From: Oxalobacteraceae bacterium
GTDB lineage: Bacteria; Pseudomonadota; Gammaproteobacteria; Burkholderiales; Burkholderiaceae_D
Reading direction: 5' to 3'
Assembly (NCBI GenBank): GCA_030698225.1
Contig: JAUYNR010000104.1
Location: forward strand, 1-64,000
Length of the DNA stretch: 64,000 nucleotides
The position numbers and the translations under genes are program-made. Position 1 is the stretch's first letter. Every line of letters starts with the position of its first letter. Positions 56,590-64,000 of this stretch are shown here, piece by piece. The notes beneath the pieces were generated by a model that made no database searches, was not told where the DNA came from, and saw nothing but the letters and a program-made list of their open reading frames with translations.

Positions 56590-59019
56590 TCAGGCCGGCA
56601 GCGGCACGAACTGGCGCATGTCGACTAGTGCCTTCTCCGGCTCGTGCCATGGGTCCGGCTCGCCGTCGAGCGAGAACAGCATGCGTTCATACAGCGCCTT
56701 GCGGTTGGCCTCGTCCTCCAGCACCATCTTCTTCGCATGATCGAGGCCGACCCGCTCCAGGTAATGGACGGTGCGTTCCAGATACCAGCCTTCTTCGCGG
56801 TACAGCTGCAGGAAGGCGCCCGCATATTCCATCACTTCCTGATGGGTCTTGACCTTGACGAAGAACTGCGCGACTTCGGTCTTGATGCCGCCGTTGCCGC
56901 CGACGTAAATTTCCCAGCCGGAATCGACGCCGATCACGCCGACGTCCTTGATGCCGGATTCGGCGCAGTTGCGCGGGCAACCGGAGACCGCGATCTTGAC
57001 CTTGTGCGGCGCGTACATGCGGCACAGCTCGCGTTCCAGCTGCTGCCCCATCAGCGTCGAGTCCTGAGTGCCGAAGCGGCACCATTCGCTGCCGACGCAG
57101 GTCTTCACGGTGCGCAGCGCCTTCGCATAGGCGGCGCCGCACGGCATGCCGAGGTCTTTCCAGACCCCCGGCAAGTCGGATTTTTTGACGCCGAGCAAGT
57201 CGATGCGCTGGCCGCCGGTTACCTTGACGGTCGGGATCGCATATTTGTCGACCACATCGGCGATGCGGCGTAATTCGGACGCATTGGTCACGCCGCCCCA
57301 CATGCGCGGGATCACCGAATAGGTGCCGTCCTTCTGGATGTTCGCATGCGCGCGCTCATTGATGTAGCGCGATTGCGGATCATCCTTGGCTTCGTGCGGC
57401 CAGGTTGACAGCAGGTAATAGTTGATTGCAGGGCGGCATTTTGCACAGCCGTCGGGGGTGCGCCAGGCCAACAATTCCATGGTACTGGCGATGGTCAGGA
57501 GTTTTTCGACCTTGATCGCATCGCGCACTTCGTGATGGGTGTGATCGGTGCACTCGCATATCGGCTTGGCCTGGCTGGAGACCGAGTAATCGGCACCGAC
57601 GGTGGACATGATGATTTGTTCGACCAGGCCGGTGCAGGAACCGCACGAGGCCGAGGCCTTGGTGTGCTTGCGCACGTCTTCCAGCGTAAACAGCCCTTGT
57701 TCCTTGATCGCCTTGACGATGGTGCCCTTGCATACGCCGTTGCAGCCGCACACTTCGGCACTGTCCGGCATCGCTGCCGCCTGGCTGTAACCCTCATGCC
57801 CGGCGTCGCCGGTGTGCGATTCGCCGAACATCAGGCTGTCGCGGATTTCGGCAATCGCCCGGCCTTCGCGCAGCAAGTTGAAATACCAGCTGCCGTCGAC
57901 GGTATCGCCGTACAGGCAGGCACCGATCAGCTTGTCGTCCTTCAATACCAGCTTCTTGTAGACGCCACCGATCGGGTCCGACAAGACGATTTCTTCGGTG
58001 CCTTCGCCGCCGGTGAAGTCGCCGGCCGAAAACAGGTCGATCCCGGTGACTTTCAGCTTGGTCGAAGTGACCGAACCCTTGTAGAGGCCGATGCCGAAAT
58101 TGGCCAGATGATTGGCGCACACCTTGGCCATGTCGAACAGCGGCGCGACCAGCCCGTACACATTGCCGCGGTGGTTCACGCACTCGCCGACCGAATAGAC
58201 GCGCGGGTCGTAGGTCTGCATCGTGTCGTTGACGACGATGCCGCGGTTGCAATAGATGCCGGCCGATTCCGCCAGCGCGGTGTTGGGGCGGATGCCGACG
58301 GCCATCACGATCAGTTGCGCGGGGATTTCCAGCCCGTCGGTGAAACGGATCGCCTTCACATGGCCGTTTTCGTCGCCGATGATCGCTTCGGTGTTTTTTC
58401 CCAGCAGGAAATTCAGGCCGCGATCTTCCAGCGACTTCTGCAACATCTTGCCGGCGACCTCATCGAGCTGGCGCTCCATCAGCCATAGCGGCAAATGGAC
58501 CACGGTGACATCCATGCCGCGCAGTTTCAGGCCGTTCGCCGCTTCCAGCCCGAGCAAGCCGCCGCCGATCACGATCGCATGCTTGTGCTTGGTCGCCGCG
58601 TCTATCATCGCATTGGTGTCGGCGATGTCGCGATAGGCGATCACGCCTTGCAGGTCCTTGCCCGGCACCGGCAGCATGAACGGGGTGGAGCCGGTCGCCA
58701 GCAACAGGCGGTCATACTCGGCGCTGGTGCCGTCTTCCGCGATCACCTGACGCTTGACGCGGTCGATCTTGACAATCTTCTTGCCCAGATGCAGCGTGAT
58801 GTCGTTTTCCTTATACCAGTCGACATCGTTGAGCATGATGTCCTGCACCGTTTGCTCGCCGGCCAGCACCGGCGACAGCAGGATGCGGTTGTAATTCGCA
58901 TAGGGTTCCGCACCGAATACCGTGATGTCATAGATGTCGGGAGCGATCTTGCGCAGCTCTTCCAGTGCACGTACGCCAGCCATGCCGTTACCGACCATTA
59001 CCAGTTTCAACTTCTTCAT
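56590..59019 (-). CDS. nirB: Nitrite reductase [NAD(P)H] large subunit
   Basis: The protein has 809 residues and reduces nitrite to ammonium. An FAD/NAD-binding N-terminal half begins KLVMVGNGMAGVRALEEL. The BFD [2Fe-2S] domain has CGCNGVCKGTIVKAI and CGSCTGLVEQII. Siroheme/[4Fe-4S] cysteines lie in TCVGSEWCRFG (C-x5-C) and SGCPRNCAESG (C-x3-C). The start at 59019 has GGGGATC upstream; the longer frame to 59220 overlaps the promoter sites. A sigma-54 promoter lies 38 bp before the start. Confidence 0.95.
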   Translation of the reverse strand: MKKLKLVMVGNGMAGVRALEELRKIAPDIYDITVFGAEPYANYNRILLSPVLAGEQTVQDIMLNDVDWYKENDITLHLGKKIVKIDRVKRQVIAEDGTSAEYDRLLLATGSTPFMLPVPGKDLQGVIAYRDIADTNAMIDAATKHKHAIVIGGGLLGLEAANGLKLRGMDVTVVHLPLWLMERQLDEVAGKMLQKSLEDRGLNFLLGKNTEAIIGDENGHVKAIRFTDGLEIPAQLIVMAVGIRPNTALAESAGIYCNRGIVVNDTMQTYDPRVYSVGECVNHRGNVYGLVAPLFDMAKVCANHLANFGIGLYKGSVTSTKLKVTGIDLFSAGDFTGGEGTEEIVLSDPIGGVYKKLVLKDDKLIGACLYGDTVDGSWYFNLLREGRAIAEIRDSLMFGESHTGDAGHEGYSQAAAMPDSAEVCGCNGVCKGTIVKAIKEQGLFTLEDVRKHTKASASCGSCTGLVEQIIMSTVGADYSVSSQAKPICECTDHTHHEVRDAIKVEKLLTIASTMELLAWRTPDGCAKCRPAINYYLLSTWPHEAKDDPQSRYINERAHANIQKDGTYSVIPRMWGGVTNASELRRIADVVDKYAIPTVKVTGGQRIDLLGVKKSDLPGVWKDLGMPCGAAYAKALRTVKTCVGSEWCRFGTQDSTLMGQQLERELCRMYAPHKVKIAVSGCPRNCAESGIKDVGVIGVDSGWEIYVGGNGGIKTEVAQFFVKVKTHQEVMEYAGAFLQLYREEGWYLERTVHYLERVGLDHAKKMVLEDEANRKALYERMLFSLDGEPDPWHEPEKALVDMRQFVPLPA

Positions 59020-59056
59020 CACGATCCCCAAATAAATGTCTCTTGGCTTCACTTGA

Positions 59057-59071
59057 GCAAAATTGATGCCA
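59057..59071 (-). promoter_or_regulatory. Sigma-54 promoter of nirB
   Basis: The minus strand reads TGGCATCAATTTTGC, which matches the -24/-12 consensus TGGCAY-N-N4-TTGC with exact 10-bp GG-GC spacing. Transcription would start near 59045, giving a leader of about 25 nt before the ATG at 59019. Confidence 0.75.
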
Positions 59072-59110
59072 GTGCGTTTCATGGTGCATGGCCGCTGCGA
59101 AATCGGGATT

Positions 59111-59159
59111 TGCACTGTTAAAGTGCGTTTATCATATGCAGTCACACTGAAATAGTGCG
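59111..59159. promoter_or_regulatory. Pair of NtrC-like binding sites
   Basis: Two dyads follow the NtrC pattern GCACY-N5-RGTGC: TGCACT-GTTAA-AGTGCG (59111-59127) and CACACT-GAAAT-AGTGCG (59143-59159, one arm weaker). Their centres are 32 bp apart, three helical turns. From the nirB start point they lie at about -75 and -105, a standard enhancer position. From the transporter promoter they lie at about -225 to -255. Confidence 0.65.
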
Positions 59160-59349
59160 ACGCACAAAAATAAACCTTATTCAAATCGGTCCTGTTGAAA
59201 AAAACGGTGCAAACCAGCAACAGGCAAGCAAACCTCCACTACCGGAAGAACCAGGATCACCTCTCTATGTATATAGGACAGGCTGTCCGGATGCTCCGGC
59301 AGCGGCGAGATCGGATACGGCCCGGATGATTCAGGCCTCTGCTGGCCGA

Positions 59350-59365
59350 TGGCATGGCACTTGCA
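59350..59365 (+). promoter_or_regulatory. Sigma-54 promoter of the nitrate transporter
   Basis: TGGCATGGCACTTGCA fits TGGCAYG-N4-TTGC at every consensus position with correct spacing. The expected start is near 59376, about 20 nt before the ATG at 59397. The stretch 59160-59349 shows no gene. Confidence 0.75.
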
Positions 59366-59396
59366 TTAATGACGCTCATTCACATCAGGAGTCATC

Positions 59397-60611
59397 ATGC
59401 AAAAATCATCCTTCTGGAAGGCCGGGCACACGCCGACGCTGCTTTCCGCATTCTTTTATTTCGACCTCAGCTTCATGGTCTGGGTCCTGCTCGGCCCGCT
59501 CGCGATCCTGATCGCCAAGGACCTGGGCTTGTCGGATGCGCAAAAAGGCATGATGGTCGCCACGCCTTTGCTGGCAGGCGCGCTGCTGCGGATCGTGATG
59601 GGGGTGCTGGTGGACCATCTGAAACCCAAAAAAGCCGGACTGATCGGCCAGTTGATCGTGATCGGCGGGCTGACCTGGGCCTGGCTGGGCAACCTGGGCA
59701 ATTACCAGAACCTGCTGATATTGGGCGTCATCCTGGGCGTGGCGGGTGCGGCCTTCGCGGTGGCGCTGCCGCTGGCATCGCGCTGGTATCCGCCCGAACA
59801 TCAGGGCACCGCACTCGGCATCGCCGGCGCCGGCAACTCCGGCACCGCATTCGCCGCGCTGTTCGCACCGTCGCTGGCGATCGCCTTCGGCTGGCAAAAC
59901 GTGTTCGGCCTGGCGCTGATTCCATTGAGCGTGGCATTGGCGGTGTATATGATCTACGCCAAGGATGCGCCATCGGCGCCAGCGGCGAAGTCGATGGTCG
60001 AGTATTTGCATATCCTGAAAGACAAGGATGCCTGGTGGTTCATGTTCTTTTACAGCGTCACCTTCGGCGGCTTCTCCGGCCTCGCATCTTCGCTGGCGAT
60101 TTATTTCAACAGCCAGTACGGCCTGTCGCCGGTAGCCGCCGGCTATTTCACCGCCGCCTGCGTGTTCGCCGGCTCGCTGGTGCGTCCGCTGGGCGGCCGC
60201 CTGGCCGACCGCATGGGCGGCATCAAGGCCTTGTCGATCATGTATGTGTTGGCTGCGGTCTTCCTGCTGATCGCCAGCTTCGGCCTGCCGTCTGCGGTCT
60301 CGGCGGTCATCGTGTTCACGCTGGCGATGCTGGCGCTGGGCACAGGCAACGGCGCGGTGTTCCAGCTGGTGCCGCAACGTTTCCGCAAGGAAATCGGCGT
60401 AATGACCGGCTTAGTCGGCATGGCAGGCGGCATCGGCGGCTTCTATCTGGCCTCCAGCCTCGGTTATTCGAAGCAACTGACCGGCAGCTATCAGCTGGGC
60501 CTGTCGATCTTCGCAGGGCTGGCGATCATCGCGCTGCTCGGCTTGTCGATGGTCAAGTCCCGCTGGCGCACCACCTGGGGCAGCGCGGCGATGACATCCG
60601 CCAAGATCTGA
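59397..60611 (+). CDS. Nitrate/nitrite MFS transporter, NarK/NasA family
   Basis: The protein has 404 residues with 12 helices. FYFDLSFMVWVLLGPLAILIAKDLGLSDAQKGMMVATPLLAGALLRIVMG is the NarK/NasA start. The nitrate signature repeats are AGAGNSGTAFAALFAPSLA (helix 5) and GMAGGIGGFYLASSLG (helix 11). The ribosome site AGGAG is 6 nt upstream of the ATG. It imports nitrate for the divergent nirB-nirD-nasA genes. Confidence 0.94.
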   Translation: MQKSSFWKAGHTPTLLSAFFYFDLSFMVWVLLGPLAILIAKDLGLSDAQKGMMVATPLLAGALLRIVMGVLVDHLKPKKAGLIGQLIVIGGLTWAWLGNLGNYQNLLILGVILGVAGAAFAVALPLASRWYPPEHQGTALGIAGAGNSGTAFAALFAPSLAIAFGWQNVFGLALIPLSVALAVYMIYAKDAPSAPAAKSMVEYLHILKDKDAWWFMFFYSVTFGGFSGLASSLAIYFNSQYGLSPVAAGYFTAACVFAGSLVRPLGGRLADRMGGIKALSIMYVLAAVFLLIASFGLPSAVSAVIVFTLAMLALGTGNGAVFQLVPQRFRKEIGVMTGLVGMAGGIGGFYLASSLGYSKQLTGSYQLGLSIFAGLAIIALLGLSMVKSRWRTTWGSAAMTSAKI

Positions 60612-60700
60612 TCGATGATCCGAACTATGTGCATCGACCATTGTTGGTGCGCATAGCATGCCCTACTATGCTGAGGTTCACATACCTGCCGAGGTAGCAC

Positions 60701-62404
60701 ATGCCACTGATCATCGCCGCCAGCCATGCGACATCCGCCGGGAAACGCGCGCGCAATGAGGATTTCCTCGGCATGGTCACGCCCAACGAGCCGGAACTGT
60801 CGACCAAAGGCATGCTGGCCGCGATCGCCGACGGCGTGTCCGGCAATGAGGGCGGGCGCGAAGCGTCGGAATACGCGGTGCGCGGTTTGCTGGCCGACTA
60901 CTACGCGACGCCCGATACCTGGCCGGTGACGCAGGCGCTGGAGCGCGTGATCAAGGCCACCAACGGCTGGGTCCAGCAACAGGGTTCGATCCGCAAGGAA
61001 CTGGCCGGCATGGCAACCACGCTGACGGCCATCGTGCTGCGCGGCCGCTTCTACTATTTCGCGCATGTCGGCGACACCCGCCTGTACCTGCTGCGCGGCG
61101 GCATGCTGACCCGCCTGACCACCGACCATGTCTGGGACCGGCCCGAAATGCAGCATGTGCTGACGCGCGCGATCGGCCTCGATTCCCGGCTCGCGATCGA
61201 CCACGGCATGGGCGAACTGCAGCAGCGCGATGTGTTCCTGTTGGCGACCGACGGCGTCTGGGCCTCGATCACCGAATACGACCTGACCGCGCTGCTGTCG
61301 GAGGCGGCGCACGGCAACGGCAGCATCGAACGCGCCAGCCAGGCCTTGCTGGAGGCGGCGCTGGCGGCCGGCTCGCAGGACAACGTGAGCGCGCTGCTGC
61401 TGCGGGTCGATGCGCTGCCGCAAGAAAACCTGCGCGATGCGGTCTCGCTGTCGCGCGACTTGCCGCTGCCGCCCAGGCTGAAGGTCGGCCAGAGCATCGA
61501 CGGCTATCTGGTCGAAGAACTGATCCATGCGTCGCGGGCGACGCTGCTGTACCGGGTGCGCGATCCGGCCACCCAGCGTCAAATGGTGCTCAAGACGCTG
61601 CACCCGGACCATGCGAACGACGAACAGGAGCGCTCGGCGTTCGCGCATGAGGAATGGCTGGCAAAACGGGTGGTCGCACGCTTTTTCCCGCAGGTCATCA
61701 CGCCGCAGCGCAAGAGCGCGCTGTATTACCTGTGCACCTGGCATGCCGGCAGCAACCTGCAGCAACAGCTGGACGCCGGCGTCCACTTCACGGTGCCGGA
61801 AGCGGTCCACCACGGCGAGCAGCTGGTGCGCGCAATCGGCGCGCTGCACCGGCGCAGCATCATCCATCGCGACATCAAGCCGGCCAACGTGCATCTGGGC
61901 GACGATGGCCAATTGCGCGTGCTGGACCTGGGCGTCGCGCAATCCGGACTGGAGGCAGAACAGGACAATCCGGCGCCGCAAGCCGGCACCCCGTCGTTCC
62001 TGGCGCCGGAGCAATTCGACAATGCGCCGCCATCGCGCCAGACCGATGTCTATGCGGTCGGCGTGACGCTGTATTACCTGCTGACCCGGCATTACCCGTA
62101 CGGCGAGATCGAACCGTTCCAGCATCCGCGCTTTAGCGAACCGGTGCCGCCAAGCCGCTATCGGCCCGACATCCCGTTGTGGCTGGAGAACGTGTTGCTG
62201 AAGGCTGTCGCCAAGGATGTAAGCAGCCGTTTCGAGACCGCGGAAGAATTCCTGCTGGCGCTGGAACGCGGCGCGGCGCGCCCGCTGGCCACCGCCGGCA
62301 CCCCGCCGCTGGCGACCCGCGATCCGGTTTCGGTCTGGCGCACCCTCGCGATTAGCGCGATTATCTTGAATATATTGATGCTGTATCTGCTGGTGATCCG
62401 CTAG
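60701..62404 (+). CDS. Fused PP2C-type phosphatase and serine/threonine kinase
   Basis: The protein has 567 residues. The N-terminal ~240 are a PP2C phosphatase: RNEDFLGMVTP, IADGVSGNEGG, GMATTLTAIVLRGRFYYFAHVGDTRLYLL, LLATDGVW, SQDNVSALLL. A Hanks-type kinase follows (about 265-530): ATP lysine in QMVLKTLHP, HRDIKPANVHL catalytic loop, DLGVAQS in place of DFG, and GTPSFLAPEQF. A single transmembrane helix ends the protein (TLAISAIILNILMLYLLVI). It lies 89 bp behind the nitrate transporter on the same strand. Its targets are unknown; similar fusions sit beside nitrate genes in pseudomonads. Confidence 0.92.
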   Translation: MPLIIAASHATSAGKRARNEDFLGMVTPNEPELSTKGMLAAIADGVSGNEGGREASEYAVRGLLADYYATPDTWPVTQALERVIKATNGWVQQQGSIRKELAGMATTLTAIVLRGRFYYFAHVGDTRLYLLRGGMLTRLTTDHVWDRPEMQHVLTRAIGLDSRLAIDHGMGELQQRDVFLLATDGVWASITEYDLTALLSEAAHGNGSIERASQALLEAALAAGSQDNVSALLLRVDALPQENLRDAVSLSRDLPLPPRLKVGQSIDGYLVEELIHASRATLLYRVRDPATQRQMVLKTLHPDHANDEQERSAFAHEEWLAKRVVARFFPQVITPQRKSALYYLCTWHAGSNLQQQLDAGVHFTVPEAVHHGEQLVRAIGALHRRSIIHRDIKPANVHLGDDGQLRVLDLGVAQSGLEAEQDNPAPQAGTPSFLAPEQFDNAPPSRQTDVYAVGVTLYYLLTRHYPYGEIEPFQHPRFSEPVPPSRYRPDIPLWLENVLLKAVAKDVSSRFETAEEFLLALERGAARPLATAGTPPLATRDPVSVWRTLAISAIILNILMLYLLVIR

Positions 62405-62459
62405 CAATCTGCTGGAGAACAAGCGGCAGATCCCGCTTCAGGGAAACCCAAACTTATAT

Positions 62460-62535
62460 GAAAATATACTGAATTCTGTATTTTTTAATGATCAATTAAA
62501 ACATGCGTAAATGGCATGGTTTTTTACCATACTCC
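62460..62535 (-). repeat. AT-rich dispersed hairpin element, copy H
   Basis: On the minus strand: GGAGTATGGTAAAAAACCAT, ACGCATG, then an AT palindrome around GAATTC (ATAC-AGAATTC-AGTAT). It lies behind the phosphatase-kinase gene. Confidence 0.68.
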
Positions 62536-62584
62536 ACAATTATTAAATCATCGGCTTTGCAAGCGCCCTCACTTGCAGTGCGCA

Positions 62585-62688
62585 CACAGGCTTGCAAGCC
62601 TGTGCCGCTACGCTGGCGAATGGCATGCCATTCGAATTCCCAGTTCCGCCCCCAACCCTCTACCGCAAGCGGGAGAGGGGGCTTTTAT
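62585..62688. repeat. GC-rich hairpin module, divergent copy 3
   Basis: Three palindromes in a row: CACAGGCTTGCAAGCCTGTG (62585-62604), CGAATGGCATGCCATTCG (62617-62634) and CCCTCT...AGAGGG (62656-62679), the last followed by TTTT. The middle one corresponds to the inner palindrome of copies 1 and 2 with paired changes in both arms. It may end the upstream transcript. Confidence 0.65.
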
Positions 62689-62979
62689 AGCTGGCTGAAA
62701 TTGCGCTTCCGTAAGAATCAACCACACAGAAGAAGCTCCCTCTCTGTCGCCTAGTGTCCCTGTGGCTGATTTAACTCACAACGCAAGTGTAACGACCTGT
62801 ATTTAAAACTGCGCCGACCAGCATTCCATCGCGGCAAACCAAGATTAACTGCAAGATTGATAGTTGCAAAAAAGATAATTTGTGCAATTATCTAACGGTG
62901 ACGTTAGCGTCGGGTCGATACTAACAATTGCAACCGACAAAACACATTAAGCGCATTCATCTACGGAAGGATAAATACT
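62689..62979. other. Intergenic region before the zinc-ribbon gene
   Basis: About 290 bp, visibly less GC-rich than the chromosome to the left, without a gene. It contains the inverted repeat at 62875-62893 and an AACG-GTGA-CGTT hairpin at about 62894-62905. Confidence 0.45.
62875..62893. promoter_or_regulatory. Inverted repeat, possible operator
   Basis: GATAATT-TGTGC-AATTATC, perfect 7-bp arms, about 87 bp before the zinc-ribbon gene. The position suits a regulator site; no binder can be named. Confidence 0.35.
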
Positions 62980-63168
62980 ATGAATCAACCGGCGAAGAAC
63001 TGTCCTGATTGCGGCCAGCCAATGATATACGATGGCGAGGAACCATGCCTGTCGTTTACGGAGGATCAGGGAAAACCAACTCCCTGCGACGTGTTCACAT
63101 GCCAGTCATGCTCTAAAAGACATGAATATATCGCGGAGAGGCTGCTCCCCAAGGAGCCAGGTTCTTAG
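62980..63168 (+). CDS. Small zinc-ribbon protein of unknown function
   Basis: The protein has 62 residues with a GGAAGG ribosome site upstream of the ATG. Two cysteine pairs, CPDCGQ (about 8-11) and CQSC (about 41-44), form a likely zinc ribbon, with one more Cys between (PCLSF). The C-terminus is charged. I do not recognise a family. It is followed 26 bp later by a membrane protein gene on the same strand, so they probably form an operon. Confidence 0.6.
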   Translation: MNQPAKNCPDCGQPMIYDGEEPCLSFTEDQGKPTPCDVFTCQSCSKRHEYIAERLLPKEPGS

Positions 63169-63194
63169 TCGCTCACACAGTCTCGGAGACCGAG

Positions 63195-64000
63195 ATGACC
63201 ATTTTTCGATGGACTGGATTCTTACCCTTAGCCGTCCTTGCCTCAATTCTGGCTGGCGCTCCCGGTTACTACTTGGCTGAGTTTTTTGGCATGTTTGAAT
63301 GGCAACGATGGAGCATTAGTGGTGCTTCCTCTGCCTTTGTGCTGATATGGGTCGGTCTGAAAATAGCCCCAAAAACGACTAAGTTTGTGAAATGGTCGCT
63401 TATTCTTATAGTTGTGATACTCGGCTCCCTATCTGCTGTTGGTGCCTTGCTACGGCCGGACGAATTATCAACAGCATTTGCGGGGATCGCCATGGTCGTC
63501 GTTGCCCTCTCTTTCATCCGCACCCCCATTGACGAGCTAAGGGACATTATCCAACCACCACAGCCACCAGAAGATCCAAATAAAAAAGAGGATGCCGCCG
63601 TCCAAACGTCCCTCATATCTTACGCAAGCTCTTTAAGTCGGGCTGTGGATGTGGTCACTGACTATTCAGTCATCTTGGAGCGCGTAACATCATTTCCGTC
63701 TTGGAGCTGCAAGTACTCTACTGATGAGCTTTTCCCTCACGACAAACAAGAGATAGATAAATCGATTCACCTACTCCTCGGCGCGTTAGCGGATCCTCAT
63801 CTCCGGGCCATTCTTGAGAGCGCCTTACCTGCGGAGATGGCTGAGACGGTACTGTCGCAGCAATATCACGAGTCGCTCAAGGTAGGCCTCATATGCCTCG
63901 ACAACTTCTCTCTTAGCAAGGAGGAAGCCGATGAGGATAGACAGCTCGGTCAAGCGATGAGACGGGAGCTTCCAAAAGACCCCAAGGAGTTGAAAGCGCT
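63195..64000 (+). CDS. Membrane protein of unknown function, 3' end outside the window
   Basis: The frame is open from the ATG at 63195 to the window end (at least 268 residues). Three to four hydrophobic segments lie in the first ~110 residues (about 8-28, 40-55, 65-85, 92-108), followed by a Pro-rich linker (QPPQPPEDPNKKED) and a soluble, helical, acidic part. I recognise no domain. The ribosome-site region forms a small hairpin TCTCGG-AGA-CCGAGA that ends at the start codon and could limit translation. Base composition is lower in GC than the core genes. Confidence 0.6.
   Translation, partial: MTIFRWTGFLPLAVLASILAGAPGYYLAEFFGMFEWQRWSISGASSAFVLIWVGLKIAPKTTKFVKWSLILIVVILGSLSAVGALLRPDELSTAFAGIAMVVVALSFIRTPIDELRDIIQPPQPPEDPNKKEDAAVQTSLISYASSLSRAVDVVTDYSVILERVTSFPSWSCKYSTDELFPHDKQEIDKSIHLLLGALADPHLRAILESALPAEMAETVLSQQYHESLKVGLICLDNFSLSKEEADEDRQLGQAMRRELPKDPKELKA

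Noticed and set aside
59356-59368. TGGCACTTGCATT as an alternative sigma-54 promoter
   Set aside because: The GG and GC are only 5 bp apart instead of 10; the overlapping match starting at 59350 has the right spacing.
59020-59396. ANTAR-type antiterminator leader for nitrate genes
   Set aside because: The predicted leaders from both sigma-54 promoters are about 20-25 nt, too short for the two-hairpin ANTAR target.
60491-62422. 643-codon minus-strand open frame
   Set aside because: It is the complement of the transporter end and the phosphatase-kinase fusion, whose motifs are clear on the plus strand.

Overview
The window is about 64 kb of moderately GC-rich chromosome from a betaproteobacterium. 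The gene content and protein flavour (rpsU-yqeY-dnaG-rpoD with a very long RpoD, a trmB-recQ-uppP block, NtrC/sigma-54 nitrate assimilation, TRAP transporters) point to Burkholderiales, probably Oxalobacteraceae (Herminiimonas/Collimonas-like). The genus is inferred and was not tested. Most genes are ordinary chromosomal genes in short operons. No CRISPR array, prophage or intact insertion sequence is visible.

Layout. 1-1000: edge region without a convincing gene, then tRNA-Gly(CCC). 1066-9639: trmB, recQ, uppP, a DUF1439 lipoprotein, a cysteine-cluster protein, PEP synthase and class I fructose-bisphosphate aldolase. 9824-17287: a TetR-controlled RND efflux operon, then pcm, rhodanese and a TolC-like channel. 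17426-21815: a soluble chemoreceptor, a sulfate-binding protein, a degenerate EAL protein and a small hydrolase. 21861-30985: a gentisate (3-hydroxybenzoate) catabolic island with its own TRAP transporter and a divergent LysR regulator, bordered by a decayed IS66 transposase. 31056-34436: a tiny CDGSH-type protein and cysTW plus a cysA fused in frame to a fragment of cysB. 34476-40377: a DctS/DctR-like two-component system and a C4-dicarboxylate TRAP transporter. 40642-45464: ogt, xerD, a nuclease-fold protein, ybaK, a DEAD-box helicase and a CAU-anticodon tRNA. 45559-50918: the rpoD-dnaG-yqeY-rpsU macromolecular synthesis genes. 51013-62404: a flavoprotein, ybiB, and nitrate assimilation (nasA, nirD, nirB, divergent nitrate transporter, phosphatase-kinase fusion). 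62405-64000: an AT-richer tail with a zinc-ribbon mini-protein and a membrane protein cut by the window edge.

How it fits together. The island would import an aromatic acid, hydroxylate it to gentisate, cleave the ring and isomerise and hydrolyse the product to fumarate and pyruvate. A separate TRAP system takes up C4-dicarboxylates, and PEP synthase and aldolase would support gluconeogenesis from such substrates. The nitrate cluster has two facing sigma-54 promoters and a pair of NtrC-like sites between them.

The most notable items not explained by known genes are: (i) a family of eight dispersed ~75 bp AT-rich intergenic elements with a fixed three-part layout and pairing-preserving substitutions, three of them next to GC-rich hairpin modules; (ii) the cysA::cysB deletion fusion, whose stop codon lies inside one of those repeats; (iii) a 44-residue CDGSH-type protein; (iv) an SD-led 14-codon ORF followed by a perfect terminator just upstream of ogt.
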